A DNA stretch of 64,000 bases, from positions 682,001 to 746,000 of the forward strand of contig NZ_CABDUX010000001.1 in NCBI RefSeq assembly GCF_901411515.1, written 5' to 3'. The notes under the pieces were generated by a model, which worked only from the letters and a program-made list of their open reading frames with translations, was not told the origin of the DNA and ran no database searches. The position numbers and the translations under genes are program-made. This document shows, in pieces, positions 34,926 to 43,409 of this stretch (the first letter of the stretch is position 1; the number at the start of each line of letters is the position of its first letter). This stretch comes from Raoultibacter phocaeensis (lineage in GTDB: Bacteria > Actinomycetota > Coriobacteriia > Coriobacteriales > Eggerthellaceae).

Positions 34926-35554
34926 TCGCTTGCCTTGATCTCTTCGGGCATGTTAAAGTTTATTGTTTCCATGCCGTCTTTATAGCCTCGTCGCGGGGCG
35001 ATAAGCAGGGATGGTTGGCTTTCGGAGGGAGAAGGCAAAGGATCAACCTGCTGTACGGCTTCGGGATGTTTCTGCATAAGCTCGTCAAGTTCGCCGAATT
35101 CCAGAGCCTGCATCGAACAGGCCCGAACGCATGCAGGAGTATCTCCCGAATCGATGAGATCCCTGCACAGGTCGCATTTGCCCATCACGCCCGTTTCGGC
35201 ATTGAACGAAGGTGCATCGTACGGGCAGGCTTCGGAGCAAGCTTTGCAGCCCGTACACAGTTCTTGGTCGATGTAAACAATCCCATTGTCGCGTTTGACG
35301 ATCGCCTGCACAGGACATGCGCCGAGGCAGAGAGGCATTGCGCAATGATTGCATGCGAGCGAGATGGAGTAGGAGAATACATCGATCGGGGTTGCTACTC
35401 CGACGTCGTCAACGCTCCAGCTGCCGGCGCTCTGAGAATACACCTTGCGAAACTTGCGACCAGGCGCCAGATCGTTTTTGTCTTTGCATGCCAAGCCGCA
35501 AGCTTTGCAGGTGATGCATGTGTCCGAATCGACAAAAAAAGCCAACTGACTCAT
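34922..35554 (-). CDS. Four-cluster ferredoxin subunit, DmsB-like (operon B)
   Basis: A 210-residue protein with four cysteine motifs for [4Fe-4S] clusters: CITCKACGLAC, CNHCxxPLCLGACP, CTGCKACSEACP and CDLCxxxxxxxxxPACVRAC. It has no signal peptide, so export with the Tat subunit is expected. It is adjacent to the catalytic subunit gene (13 bases) and overlaps the chaperone gene. As in operon A, no membrane anchor gene is present. Confidence 0.93.
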   Translation of the reverse strand: MSQLAFFVDSDTCITCKACGLACKDKNDLAPGRKFRKVYSQSAGSWSVDDVGVATPIDVFSYSISLACNHCAMPLCLGACPVQAIVKRDNGIVYIDQELCTGCKACSEACPYDAPSFNAETGVMGKCDLCRDLIDSGDTPACVRACSMQALEFGELDELMQKHPEAVQQVDPLPSPSESQPSLLIAPRRGYKDGMETINFNMPEEIKASE

Positions 35555-35567
35555 GATTGCCTCCTTC

Positions 35568-38462
35568 CTATTCGAAATCTACGACGTCGAGCTGCCACTG
35601 GTAGTTTGGCTTCAAGGGTTCGCCGGTCCACTTCTCAACGTTCACGATGATGCTGTTGTAGGCCTGATGACCCTGCCCCACGAGATACGTAGGAGCAAGT
35701 ACGTTTGAAGCTCCTCCGTAGTCGATGACTTCATCCCAATCGGTGTCGTCCTTCGTCTTCTCGTCGTCGAGCAGACGTGCCGTCGCGCCCTCGATACCGA
35801 CGATAACTCCAGGCATAACCGTCGTTGTAACCGTCACGCGACGAAGATGCCTTCCGGCCTCGCTCGTAAGCAATGCCGTATCGTCGTTTTCCAGTCCGAT
35901 CGCCTCGGCATCGAGCGGATTGACGAACAACACGTCATCGAAGAATTCGAGTACTTCGGGGCAATCGAGCCTCGATGAATGCACTCGATGATGCGGATGC
36001 ACGTTTATGTATTGATATGGGTATTCTCCTCGCGTTGATTCTTCATAGCTGCCTTGGCCCGAGGCTGCATAGGTAGGCGTAGCCTTGACGGCATGGTCGA
36101 AGCCGAAAACCTGATAGTAGTTTTCCAAGTTCATGCTGTATATCTCCAAGTAGCCCGTTTGGGTGGAAAGTTTGTTTTCGGGCTTGGTGGGATCTTCCAT
36201 CAGCTTGGTGAATTGGCTGACGTATCGTTTGAGACCGTCATTCATCTCTATCTTGTAAAAACCCTGCTCCTTGAATTCTTGGTACGTGATACGACCGTCG
36301 GCGAGCACCGCAGCATCAACACCTTCTATGCCGATTTCATCAAGGTCTTCCTGGGTAAAACTGATAAGCGGATCATGGCTTTGGCCGTCGGAACCGATCA
36401 CCCATGCGTTCGCGATTCCTGTAAAATTGTTCTCTTTGTAAGACAGGCCATTCGGATAAGCACCCACAGGATCGACCTCGAACAGCTCGCACAGCGCAGC
36501 ATCGACATCAAAGGAGGCTTTGCTTTCGAACAGAGGCTCGACGATGCGCTTTGCGTTTCCCAAGAACATCTCTGGATTGAGCATGTTATAGTTGCCATCT
36601 ACTTCCCACCAGCTCGTACAGGGAAGCACGATGTCGGCATAGCGCGTAGTGGTGTTCATGAACATATCCATAGCCAAGACGAACTCGACAGCGCGATGCG
36701 CCTGAATCGCCTTGAATGTGTTGACATTCTGGTTGCTTGAGTTTCCGTTGAAAAGCTTCACGATCGCCTTGATGTTCTGATCTTTCATGCCGTGCACGAA
36801 GTTATGTGACTTCCCTTCGAGAATAGCATCCCATGCTTCGGCAAACGCGATGCCGTAATAGCGCTCTTCTTCGTAGTTGCTCTGAATGTCCCATGGATAA
36901 CCGATCGCACCGTAGGATACATCTGCCTTAGGATTGGGAGGCTGCATCATAAACCCTTCGGGCGCAAGGTTGACGCGCGCTTCTTCACCGGCCGAGATTC
37001 CGAAATAGAAATTCGAACCAGGATAGAAACCCCCGATGAAACCGCTGTATCCACCACCGGCAAAACCGCCGCCATTCGTGACGATTGCCCCTGGTTTTCC
37101 GTAATTGCCCGTCATCCATCCCATCGCGAAGAAACATTGCGCAACGTTTGCTCCGTAGTAGTGCCTGCCCATAGCCTGCTGAGCAATCAGGCTCATAGGC
37201 TTGATGGTTCCCATGTCGGTTGCCAGAGACTTGATCCGGTCAACTGGCGTGCCGCATATCTGCGACGCCCACTCCGCCGATTTGGGAGTCCCGTCATAGG
37301 TGCCCAGCACGTAATCCTTGAAATTGTCCTTTGCAAACTTATGGCGCTCTTGGCCGTCGACAACCTCGATGACCGATTCCTCATCCCATATAACCTTGCC
37401 CTCGGCATCGTATTCTCCACGACGGAGGGTGCGCTTCATTATGGGATTGCCTTCCTTGTCGTAAAGCCCTTTGCTGTGCATGCTCTCTTCGTCGTAGCCG
37501 ACCACGTACTTGTCTAAGAACTCCTGATCCACAAGATCCTGCATGATAAGCTCATGGCAGACGGCAAGCATCAAGGCCGCATCGGTTCCCGGGCGGCAGG
37601 GAATCCACTCATCGGCGTACGCATTGTTTCCTGGATTGAACCACGGATCGATTGCGATGATTTTTGCCCCACGCTCTTTAGCGTACCGAAACGCCATAGG
37701 AGCCGCACCGTACTGCGACCAGCCGTGATTGCAACCCCAAAGCACAATGAGCTGCGAATCTTTCATGGTGGTATACCGATCGGTCGCGATAACTCCGTCT
37801 CCGACCATCTTGTTGGTGGGCACCGGCCAACCGCCGGTGGAATTCTGACCCCAAATCGGATTGACGCCGATGCCCGCCTGGTTGAGGCAGCGCATTTCGA
37901 CACCCACCGAATAGCAGAGATCGAGAATAGGCAAGCCGTTTCCGTAATCGTCCGACCCAGTGCCGTATTCCTCGGCGATCCGCTTAAGCTCGTTAGCGGC
38001 GGTTTGCAGCGCCTCGTCCCAAGAGATGCGCTCCCATTCATCCTTGCCGCGAAGATGTCCGTTCACGCCATCGCCACCACCGGGGCTCCAACTTTTTCGT
38101 TTCATGGGGAATTTAATTCGTGCCGGACTCAAGAAAGCCCAGCGCCCAGCACGCGCCTTGATGCAGGAACGCCATTGGGGCTGTTCAGGCGAATTGGGTC
38201 CCACTTCGTCGGTCATTCCCCGAATAGGAATACCGTCCACTACGTATACCCTGTTGACACATTGGAATTCCGCACATCCCGGACAGGTTACGGTAACCCA
38301 TTCGCCCCCCGACAAGCTGCTGACATCAGGCGGTGTTTCGGGCTCCTCCCCACCCGAAGGTGCACATGCGGTGAGTCCGCCTGCCACACCTGCAGCAGCC
38401 GCCGTCGCAGTGACCCATTTGACAAAAGAACGTCGTGAGATCATGCTGCTTTCGTTATTCAT
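35568..38462 (-). CDS. Tat-exported DMSO-reductase-family molybdopterin oxidoreductase (operon B)
   Basis: A 964-residue catalytic subunit. The start at 38462 (MNNESSMISRRSFVK) follows GAGGAGAG. The Tat motif SRRSFVK (9-15) is followed by LTAC (C33), a lipobox-like site. [4Fe-4S] cysteines are C60, C63, C68 and C100. Cofactor-binding regions are recognisable (IVLWGCNHGWSQ, IIAIDPWFNPGN, CRPGTDAALMLA, and a C-terminal domain ending GQGHQAYNSI). The spacing C-x2-C-x4-C-x31-C differs from operon A, so the two enzymes are not close copies. Relatives in gut Eggerthellaceae include catechol dehydroxylases, but the substrate here is not inferable. Confidence 0.92.
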   Translation of the reverse strand: MNNESSMISRRSFVKWVTATAAAAGVAGGLTACAPSGGEEPETPPDVSSLSGGEWVTVTCPGCAEFQCVNRVYVVDGIPIRGMTDEVGPNSPEQPQWRSCIKARAGRWAFLSPARIKFPMKRKSWSPGGGDGVNGHLRGKDEWERISWDEALQTAANELKRIAEEYGTGSDDYGNGLPILDLCYSVGVEMRCLNQAGIGVNPIWGQNSTGGWPVPTNKMVGDGVIATDRYTTMKDSQLIVLWGCNHGWSQYGAAPMAFRYAKERGAKIIAIDPWFNPGNNAYADEWIPCRPGTDAALMLAVCHELIMQDLVDQEFLDKYVVGYDEESMHSKGLYDKEGNPIMKRTLRRGEYDAEGKVIWDEESVIEVVDGQERHKFAKDNFKDYVLGTYDGTPKSAEWASQICGTPVDRIKSLATDMGTIKPMSLIAQQAMGRHYYGANVAQCFFAMGWMTGNYGKPGAIVTNGGGFAGGGYSGFIGGFYPGSNFYFGISAGEEARVNLAPEGFMMQPPNPKADVSYGAIGYPWDIQSNYEEERYYGIAFAEAWDAILEGKSHNFVHGMKDQNIKAIVKLFNGNSSNQNVNTFKAIQAHRAVEFVLAMDMFMNTTTRYADIVLPCTSWWEVDGNYNMLNPEMFLGNAKRIVEPLFESKASFDVDAALCELFEVDPVGAYPNGLSYKENNFTGIANAWVIGSDGQSHDPLISFTQEDLDEIGIEGVDAAVLADGRITYQEFKEQGFYKIEMNDGLKRYVSQFTKLMEDPTKPENKLSTQTGYLEIYSMNLENYYQVFGFDHAVKATPTYAASGQGSYEESTRGEYPYQYINVHPHHRVHSSRLDCPEVLEFFDDVLFVNPLDAEAIGLENDDTALLTSEAGRHLRRVTVTTTVMPGVIVGIEGATARLLDDEKTKDDTDWDEVIDYGGASNVLAPTYLVGQGHQAYNSIIVNVEKWTGEPLKPNYQWQLDVVDFE

Positions 38463-38581
38463 CTCTCCTCCTCTTTTTGGATTTACCCAAAAAGATTTAT
38501 GGCAGATAATAATGACCGGTTCAATTTCCAAAAAAGGACACGGTGTAACCTGTTCTTTACGAACCGAGGGGGAATGAACCA

Positions 38582-38616
38582 ATCCCGAAACGGAAAGACG
38601 CTCGTCGTTTCGGGAT
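38582..38616. promoter_or_regulatory. Perfect 11-base inverted repeat between operon B and its TetR regulator
   Basis: ATCCCGAAACG (38582-38592) and CGTTTCGGGAT (38606-38616) are exact reverse complements with a 13-base spacer. It lies in the divergent intergenic region of 228 bases, so it is a candidate operator for the TetR protein. Confidence 0.5.
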
Positions 38617-38690
38617 CGAAACGATTGCGGCACGTATGTCGACTCGTTTCGTATGCGCTTCTGGGGGCAGCGTGCTATACGGGAGGAACA

Positions 38691-39260
38691 ATGGAAGACA
38701 GCAAAGATGCGCTGAAGCAAGCATTGAAGGAACTGACGAAAAGCAAACCTTACAAAAAGATTACCGTATCCGATATCTGCACTAGAGCGAAGGTCTCAAG
38801 GAGAACGTTTTACAAGCATTTTGAAAATATCGATGAAATGGTCGATCAGATAATCGACGATGACATAATAGTTCCGTCGTGCAGCGTACGAGAACTCTTA
38901 CCCGTCGATGAAACCGAATCCCTCAGGCCGATCATGATGGAAATGACGACGAAAACGCTTCACGAAAATCGAGAATTCTACCGTGCGGTAATGCATTACA
39001 AAGGACACTACTCTCTCTTGAAAACCTTTTTGGATCACGTGAGACCCTTCAATGAAAAGGTTTACGAAGGCTATCTTGGCGACACCGAAGAAAACGACTT
39101 CGTTTCGTATCTCTACGCATGGTACCCCTTCATAATGTTGTTATGGTGGACGGAATACGAAGGCACAACCGATCCGAAAACGATGACCCAGTACATCAAT
39201 CGCTGGGCTTTCGCATCTTGGGATGTTTTAAAAAACCAGCTCGACGAACAGAACGGTTAA
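38691..39260 (+). CDS. TetR-family transcriptional regulator
   Basis: A 189-residue protein starting MEDSKDALKQALKELT at 38691 behind GGGAGGA. The helix-turn-helix reads ITVSDICTRAKVSRRTFYKHFENIDEM, and the C-terminal region contains LYAWYPFIMLLWWTEYEG, as in TetR proteins of the DhaS-like C-terminal group. Upstream in-frame ATGs are not supported by a ribosome binding site. It is divergent from molybdoenzyme operon B, so it is the probable local regulator. Confidence 0.92.
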   Translation: MEDSKDALKQALKELTKSKPYKKITVSDICTRAKVSRRTFYKHFENIDEMVDQIIDDDIIVPSCSVRELLPVDETESLRPIMMEMTTKTLHENREFYRAVMHYKGHYSLLKTFLDHVRPFNEKVYEGYLGDTEENDFVSYLYAWYPFIMLLWWTEYEGTTDPKTMTQYINRWAFASWDVLKNQLDEQNG

Positions 39261-39390
39261 TAGAAAGCTTTTGCCGTGCACCTTGATGCTAAGGGCAACC
39301 GAAAAGAGCAGAGGGCAAAGCTCGTTTTACATCTGCAGGATTGTGCGGCCCTCGGTCGAACAGCTTACCTGGTTCGGTCCCAGCCGCGAA

Positions 39391-39420
39391 AAAGCCCGCT
39401 CACCTTTGGAAAGCGGGCCC
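39391..39420 (-). terminator. Rho-independent terminator of lemA
   Basis: GCCCGCT and AGCGGGC flank a 10-base loop. On the minus strand the stem is followed by TTTTTCGC, so it ends transcription from the LemA gene. Confidence 0.75.
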
Positions 39421-39444
39421 TGTACTGCGCGAAAATAACCGTGT

Positions 39445-39999
39445 TTAGAACTGCACCTGCGGTGCGGTTTCGGCGCCGGCAACCGCATCGAAGCTGTCGC
39501 GTGCCTGAAATCCCATCATGCCCGCGAAGATGACCGCCGGGAACGTTTGGATGGCCGTGTTGTACTTCATAACGGTATCGTTGTAGCTCTGACGCATATA
39601 CGAAATCTTGTCCTCGGTGTTCGAAAGCTCGCTTTGCAGCTGTTGGAAATTGACGTTGGCCTTGAGGTCAGGGTAAGCCTCGGCGACGGCGAACAGGCTC
39701 TTGAGCGCTCCCGTGAGCATGTTGTCGGCCTGCATCTTGCCTTCGCGGCTCGTGGCGCCCATAACAGCGCTGCGTGCTTGGGTAACCTGATCGAGCGTAC
39801 CCTGCTCGTGCGTTGCATATCCCTTGACCGTTTCCACCAGATTCGGGATGAGGTCGAGACGGCGCTGCAGCTGCACGTCGATCTGCGCCCAAGCGTTATC
39901 GACCATATTGCGCATCTTCACCAGGTTGTTGTACAGGGCGATGGCCGCAATCACGAGGATAACGATGATCGCCACGATGACAATCAATACGATTTCCAT
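39445..39999 (-). CDS. lemA: LemA family protein
   Basis: A 184-residue protein with one N-terminal membrane helix (IVLIVIVAIIVILVIAAIALYN) and a helical domain containing RNMVDNAWAQIDVQLQRR and the strongly conserved RLDLIPNLVETVKGY. The C-terminal part ends in FPAVIFAGMMGFQARDSFDA. The molecular function is not established. LemA is often encoded with DUF2207 proteins, but here the DUF2207 gene is about 10 kb away. Confidence 0.93.
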   Translation of the reverse strand: MEIVLIVIVAIIVILVIAAIALYNNLVKMRNMVDNAWAQIDVQLQRRLDLIPNLVETVKGYATHEQGTLDQVTQARSAVMGATSREGKMQADNMLTGALKSLFAVAEAYPDLKANVNFQQLQSELSNTEDKISYMRQSYNDTVMKYNTAIQTFPAVIFAGMMGFQARDSFDAVAGAETAPQVQF

Positions 40000-40046
40000 G
40001 GTTCTCCTAACTGATCGGATAGCGCCATTCTACCACGCACGCACAC

Positions 40047-40078
40047 GCTCCCTCGCGGTCCGAACGCCACGAGGGAGC
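40047..40078 (-). terminator. Hairpin after the ferredoxin operon
   Basis: GCTCCCTCG (40047-40055) and CGAGGGAGC (40070-40078) are perfect arms. No T-run follows on the minus strand, so termination is tentative. Confidence 0.4.
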
Positions 40079-40115
40079 GATCACAGGAAACCGTCACCTG
40101 GTTGTAACCAAAGGA

Positions 40116-40613
40116 TTAAAGCGTGGCAAGGAGCGCCTCGGCAGCTTCTTTCGGAAAGTCTGCGCCCGTTTCCTCATCGAGCATCAATCTGAGCAAATCC
40201 TTCGCCCCATCGCTTTGAGGAAGCATATACCGTGCCTCGCGGTAAAGGTCTTCCGCTGAAATGCGCGCAGAAAGGGCGATCGCTTTTGCAAGCGTTCGCT
40301 GTTCGGCTGACTCGGCTGATTCGGCAAGGGTGCGGGCGGTTCCCTCGAGTGCAACCTTGCTATTCGCAAGAGCCATAAGCTTCTCTACGACCCTGTCGGT
40401 TTTCTCCTGCTGAGCTGGGTAGCTGCGATACATGAGCGAAAGCGCGTGCGAGGGACACGCGTCAACGCACAGACGGCAGCCGCTCATGCATTTCGAAGCA
40501 TCCACCTGACCGTTCTCGGTGTCGGTTGCACCAGTTGGGCAAACGAACAAACACAGGCAATCCTTGGTGCACAACGCGATGTTGCGGGACGCGTACGTTT
40601 CGGGTGCGTACAT
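40116..40613 (-). CDS. 4Fe-4S ferredoxin-type protein with unusual first cluster
   Basis: A 165-residue protein. The second motif CMSGCRLCVDACP binds a [4Fe-4S] cluster. The first is atypical: C15-x3-C19-x-C21-x3-C25-P. A helical C-terminal half (about 70-165) has no recognised domain. It is the third gene of an operon with the rubredoxin-domain protein (2-base gap) and rubredoxin. It probably shuttles electrons within that oxygen-defence set (inference). Confidence 0.8.
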   Translation of the reverse strand: MYAPETYASRNIALCTKDCLCLFVCPTGATDTENGQVDASKCMSGCRLCVDACPSHALSLMYRSYPAQQEKTDRVVEKLMALANSKVALEGTARTLAESAESAEQRTLAKAIALSARISAEDLYREARYMLPQSDGAKDLLRLMLDEETGADFPKEAAEALLATL

Positions 40614-40615
40614 GG

Positions 40616-41074
40616 CTACCCCCTCACCTTGATGATTTTGGATTTCGGTACCTTGCAGATGGGGCAGATATCGGGCGGATTATCCCCGACGAAGATGAAG
40701 CCGCAGATCTCGCATACGTACACGCTCGTACCCGCAACAAGCGCATCACCCTTGCTGTCGTAACGTTTGAGCAGGGAATCGAGCAGCGCGGTGGCTTTTT
40801 GCGACCACGTAAGCGCACGCAATGCGCCCCTATCGTGATCGGCATGCGCTTGGTCGAAAGCAGGCCCGAAACCTGATTCGAGATCGCCCTTGACGAGCGT
40901 TTTGACGGCTTCGATGCTTGCATCGCTAACCGGTTCGGCGTGCCCGACATAATAGTCGGCAAGCTCGAGAAAACGTTTCTGCTGCTCGAAGAGCTGCTGC
41001 TTCTCGCAAGCTTTCGCTAAATTAGAGCACAGAGCACTTAGCTCTCCGTACGAGAGCTCCTTCATTGCATCCAT
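40616..41074 (-). CDS. Rubrerythrin-like protein with C-terminal rubredoxin domain
   Basis: A 152-residue protein. The start at 41074 (MDAMKELSYGELS) has AGGAG six bases upstream. Residues 118-145 hold a rubredoxin site, CEICGF and CPICKVPKSKI, as at the end of rubrerythrins. The N-terminal 110 residues are helical but I see no ExxH diiron motifs, so it may lack the oxo-diiron centre. It sits between rubredoxin and the ferredoxin-like gene. Confidence 0.75.
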   Translation of the reverse strand: MDAMKELSYGELSALCSNLAKACEKQQLFEQQKRFLELADYYVGHAEPVSDASIEAVKTLVKGDLESGFGPAFDQAHADHDRGALRALTWSQKATALLDSLLKRYDSKGDALVAGTSVYVCEICGFIFVGDNPPDICPICKVPKSKIIKVRG

Positions 41075-41097
41075 GGCATTCTCCTGAGTGAGCTTGC

Positions 41098-41256
41098 TTA
41101 TTCTTCCTCGAACATGTCTTTGCCGGCGCCGCACAACGGGCATGCCCAATCTTCGGGCAGATCTTCCCACTTCGTACCGGGTTCGATGCCGTTATCGGGA
41201 TCCCCCGCCTCTTCGTCGTACACGTATCCGCAAACCGAGCATACGTATTTCTTCAT
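41098..41256 (-). CDS. Rubredoxin
   Basis: A 52-residue protein, the normal rubredoxin length, with CSVCGY and [13 protein letters not shown] iron ligands around [19 protein letters not shown]. The start at 41256 follows GAGGTG. It carries electrons to oxygen- and peroxide-reducing enzymes. It heads the three-gene operon and is transcribed from the promoter at 41309-41337. Confidence 0.97.
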   Translation of the reverse strand: MKKYVCSVCGYVYDEEAGDPDNGIEPGTKWEDLPEDWACPLCGAGKDMFEEE

Positions 41257-41308
41257 GTGAGCACCTCGTTTTCGATTTGTTCTCGTCTTATGATAGCCGC
41301 TAAGATAC

Positions 41309-41341
41309 AGTATATACTTATTGAGACCTAATATCAATAAG
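41309..41341 (-). promoter_or_regulatory. Promoter of the rubredoxin operon with overlapping inverted repeat
   Basis: On the minus strand, TTGATA (41332-41337) and TATACT (41309-41314) are separated by exactly 17 bases. A perfect dyad CTTATTGA (41317-41324) / TCAATAAG (41334-41341) covers the -35 box and spacer, so a bound regulator would block polymerase. The rubredoxin start lies 53 bases downstream. Confidence 0.75.
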
Positions 41342-41410
41342 CCGTTTCGGGCGGGCGAATATATGCGGGCAGCGGCATGAAAGCGAGAATGCGAACCGAA
41401 GCTTTGGGAT

Positions 41411-41609
41411 GCAAGACACAGAAGACACAGAGGAGACACAGAGACACAGAGGGACGGTCCTTTTGTGTTGCACTTTTGTGTTGCAGTACACAGGTTACTT
41501 TTCGGCAAAGATCCGCCTCGGAGAAAGCAAATCCGCAACACAAAAGGACCGTCCCTCTGTGTCTTCCCTCTGTGTCTTCTGTGTCTCCTCTGTGTCTTGC
41601 GTGTCTTGC
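41411..41609. repeat. Large imperfect palindrome with short tandem repeats (REP-like element)
   Basis: The left arm (41411-41471) is built of AGACACAG-type units followed by GGGACGGTCCTTTTGTGTTG. The right arm (41535-41609) is its reverse complement with a different number of units. A 30-base core is exact: 41442-41471 against 41535-41564. The middle (41472-41534) repeats CTTTTGTGTTGCA once more. The same core occurs at 19448-19471. As RNA it would fold into a very long hairpin. Confidence 0.85.
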
Positions 41610-41729
41610 TTCCCACCTTCAAAACCAGGATGCTAGTATGATGCACCATCTTGCGGGAGCCCGTGCGGCCAGAATGGGAGCGCGGTGTTCGGCAAGCAAT
41701 ACCGACGCGCGCAAGGAGGAGCAACGCCC

Positions 41730-42338
41730 ATGACCGAGGTTCGATCGATCAAAGAGCTACGCAGCCAGAGCAACGCAGGGAAGCTTTCGATTGTCGCTTT
41801 GCTCGTATTGCCACTGCTCGGGCTTCTCTGCTTATTCTGGCCGGAAGAATCTGCCGACTTTCTTCCCTACGCGCTCGGCGGTGTCATGGTGCTCTCGGGA
41901 ATCGGCGGTATTATCGTCGAAGTCAGCAGGGCACGCAAGGAAGGCGACGGCAACGCCGATGCGCAGAGCGGCAGCGAAGACGGTCGCAAAGACCACAAGA
42001 CGGCGGGAACCTCGATCGTCATGTGCGTGCTCGGCGCAGTCATTCTCGTGCACGGCGCCTCGTCGATCAGCTTCGTCGGCGTCATGTGGGGACTGCTCGG
42101 TCTCTTCAAAGCTGCAGGCGAGTTCGACGAGATCATCCATCGCATCAAGAACGGTCGCCGATTCGTGCTCAAGCTCGCGTTCTCCATCTTCGAACTCGTG
42201 CTTTCGGTGCTGCTCATCCTGCACCCGTTCTCCAGCATCGACCACCACATGATTCTGCTCGGTCTAGAACTCATCACCTACCCGTTCAAGATCGACCGAA
42301 CTGACAATGGCAAATTCACGCTCGAAGCGGAAGCGTAA
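41730..42338 (+). CDS. DUF308 (HdeD-like) membrane protein
   Basis: A 202-residue protein with about five hydrophobic helices arranged as pairs ([47 protein letters not shown], then [12 protein letters not shown] and [18 protein letters not shown]). A charged cytoplasmic loop ([19 protein letters not shown]) separates the first two from the rest. The start at 41730 follows AAGGAGGAGC. The family function is unclear, though HdeD is linked to acid resistance in E. coli. Confidence 0.8.
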   Translation: MTEVRSIKELRSQSNAGKLSIVALLVLPLLGLLCLFWPEESADFLPYALGGVMVLSGIGGIIVEVSRARKEGDGNADAQSGSEDGRKDHKTAGTSIVMCVLGAVILVHGASSISFVGVMWGLLGLFKAAGEFDEIIHRIKNGRRFVLKLAFSIFELVLSVLLILHPFSSIDHHMILLGLELITYPFKIDRTDNGKFTLEAEA

Positions 42339-42350
42339 CAACCGCCTTTC

Positions 42351-43409
42351 TTATCGCGGAAGAGCCATGGCACGGGCAGAGCTGAACGCGGTCGTCCGTG
42401 CCCACCAGCCGCGGTTGCGGGCGGCAGCGACGATGCGACAGGCGTCATCGAACGTCGCGCACACGGCAAAAGCGGACGATCCGCTCCCTGACATGAGCGA
42501 TTTTTCAACGCCGCTTTGCTGCGCAAGCCACGAAAGCAGATCAGCGAGCTCGGGCATGAGCGATTTTGAGGCGGCCACGAGGTTGTTCGCAAGCGGCACC
42601 TCTTCGGCATGCTTCGCTACAAGCGCGGCGTTGCGCGTTTCGGAATCGATGAGCACCGGGCTCCTGTCGAACGCCGCATAGGCCGCCGAAGTAGATACAC
42701 CCCCTTCGGGCTTCACGAGCACGGCAGTTTTCTTCATGGGTTCGAGCGCATGGTCGAACACTTCTCCCGTACCCGTCAAGCAAGCGCAGCCTCCGAACAA
42801 AAAGAACGCCACATCGGCACCTAGTTCGCCTGCCGCCTCCAGAAGCTCGGGAGCCCGCTCGTCGATGCCCCAGAGCGCCGCCGCGCCGACAAGCGCAGCC
42901 GCAGCATTGGATGACCCTCCCCCAAGGCCCGCCTCGTGAGGAATATGCTTTTCGATGCGCACGGTGATGCGCTCGTTCTCAGTGCGGCCGATCTTTTGAG
43001 CGAGAAGGCTGATCGCCTTGTAAGCGATGTTTTCCTCAGAAGGGATGGCAAGCGATTCGAGCCCCTCGCGCGCGTAGCAGAGCACTTCGATCTGCAAACC
43101 ACCCTCACTCGTCGCCTCGATATCCATGTGCAGGATATCGTGCAGGGCAAGCGAATGCATGACGGTGACCACCTCGTGGTAGCCGTCGGATCGCTTGGCG
43201 CCGATGTCGAGGTAGAGGTTCACCTTCGCAGGGGAAACGAGCTTGACCATACCGTCGCGCTCAAAGGCTGCAAGCGGATCGGAAACAACCATGGGAGCTG
43301 AGGTGCTTGCGGCGTGCGCAGATAGATTGGAGCTAGTGCTCGGTGCAGAAGCGCGTGCCGACTGCTCGGGGGCACACGCTGAGGGATTCGGACTGGCGTG
43401 TTCTGTCAT
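42351..43409 (-). CDS. ispE: 4-diphosphocytidyl-2-C-methyl-D-erythritol kinase
   Basis: A 352-residue GHMP kinase of the MEP isoprenoid pathway. The core starts at VKLVSPAKVNLYLDI (about residue 56), then RSDGYHEVVTVMHSL, the ATP loop PHEAGLGGGSSNAAAAL and a C-terminal MSGSGSSAFA. The start at 43409 overlaps the tadA stop (ATGA), giving a 50-odd-residue Ser/Ala/Pro-rich N-terminal extension beyond the usual family length of about 300. Starts nearer the core (VVSDP or VKLVS) are possible. It is probably translationally coupled to tadA. Confidence 0.9.
   Translation of the reverse strand: MTEHASPNPSACAPEQSARASAPSTSSNLSAHAASTSAPMVVSDPLAAFERDGMVKLVSPAKVNLYLDIGAKRSDGYHEVVTVMHSLALHDILHMDIEATSEGGLQIEVLCYAREGLESLAIPSEENIAYKAISLLAQKIGRTENERITVRIEKHIPHEAGLGGGSSNAAAALVGAAALWGIDERAPELLEAAGELGADVAFFLFGGCACLTGTGEVFDHALEPMKKTAVLVKPEGGVSTSAAYAAFDRSPVLIDSETRNAALVAKHAEEVPLANNLVAASKSLMPELADLLSWLAQQSGVEKSLMSGSGSSAFAVCATFDDACRIVAAARNRGWWARTTAFSSARAMALPR

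Larger units (their letters stand above)
41257..41729. other. Intergenic region: rubredoxin promoter and palindromic repeat
   Basis: No gene. It contains the rubredoxin-operon promoter (41309-41341), the palindromic element (41411-41609), and, just before 41730, the ribosome binding site AAGGAGGAG of the DUF308 gene. Confidence 0.7.

Noticed and set aside
41411-41609. CRISPR-like array
   Set aside because: The repeat units are 8 bases with no spacers and the arms are inverted, so it is a palindrome, not a CRISPR.
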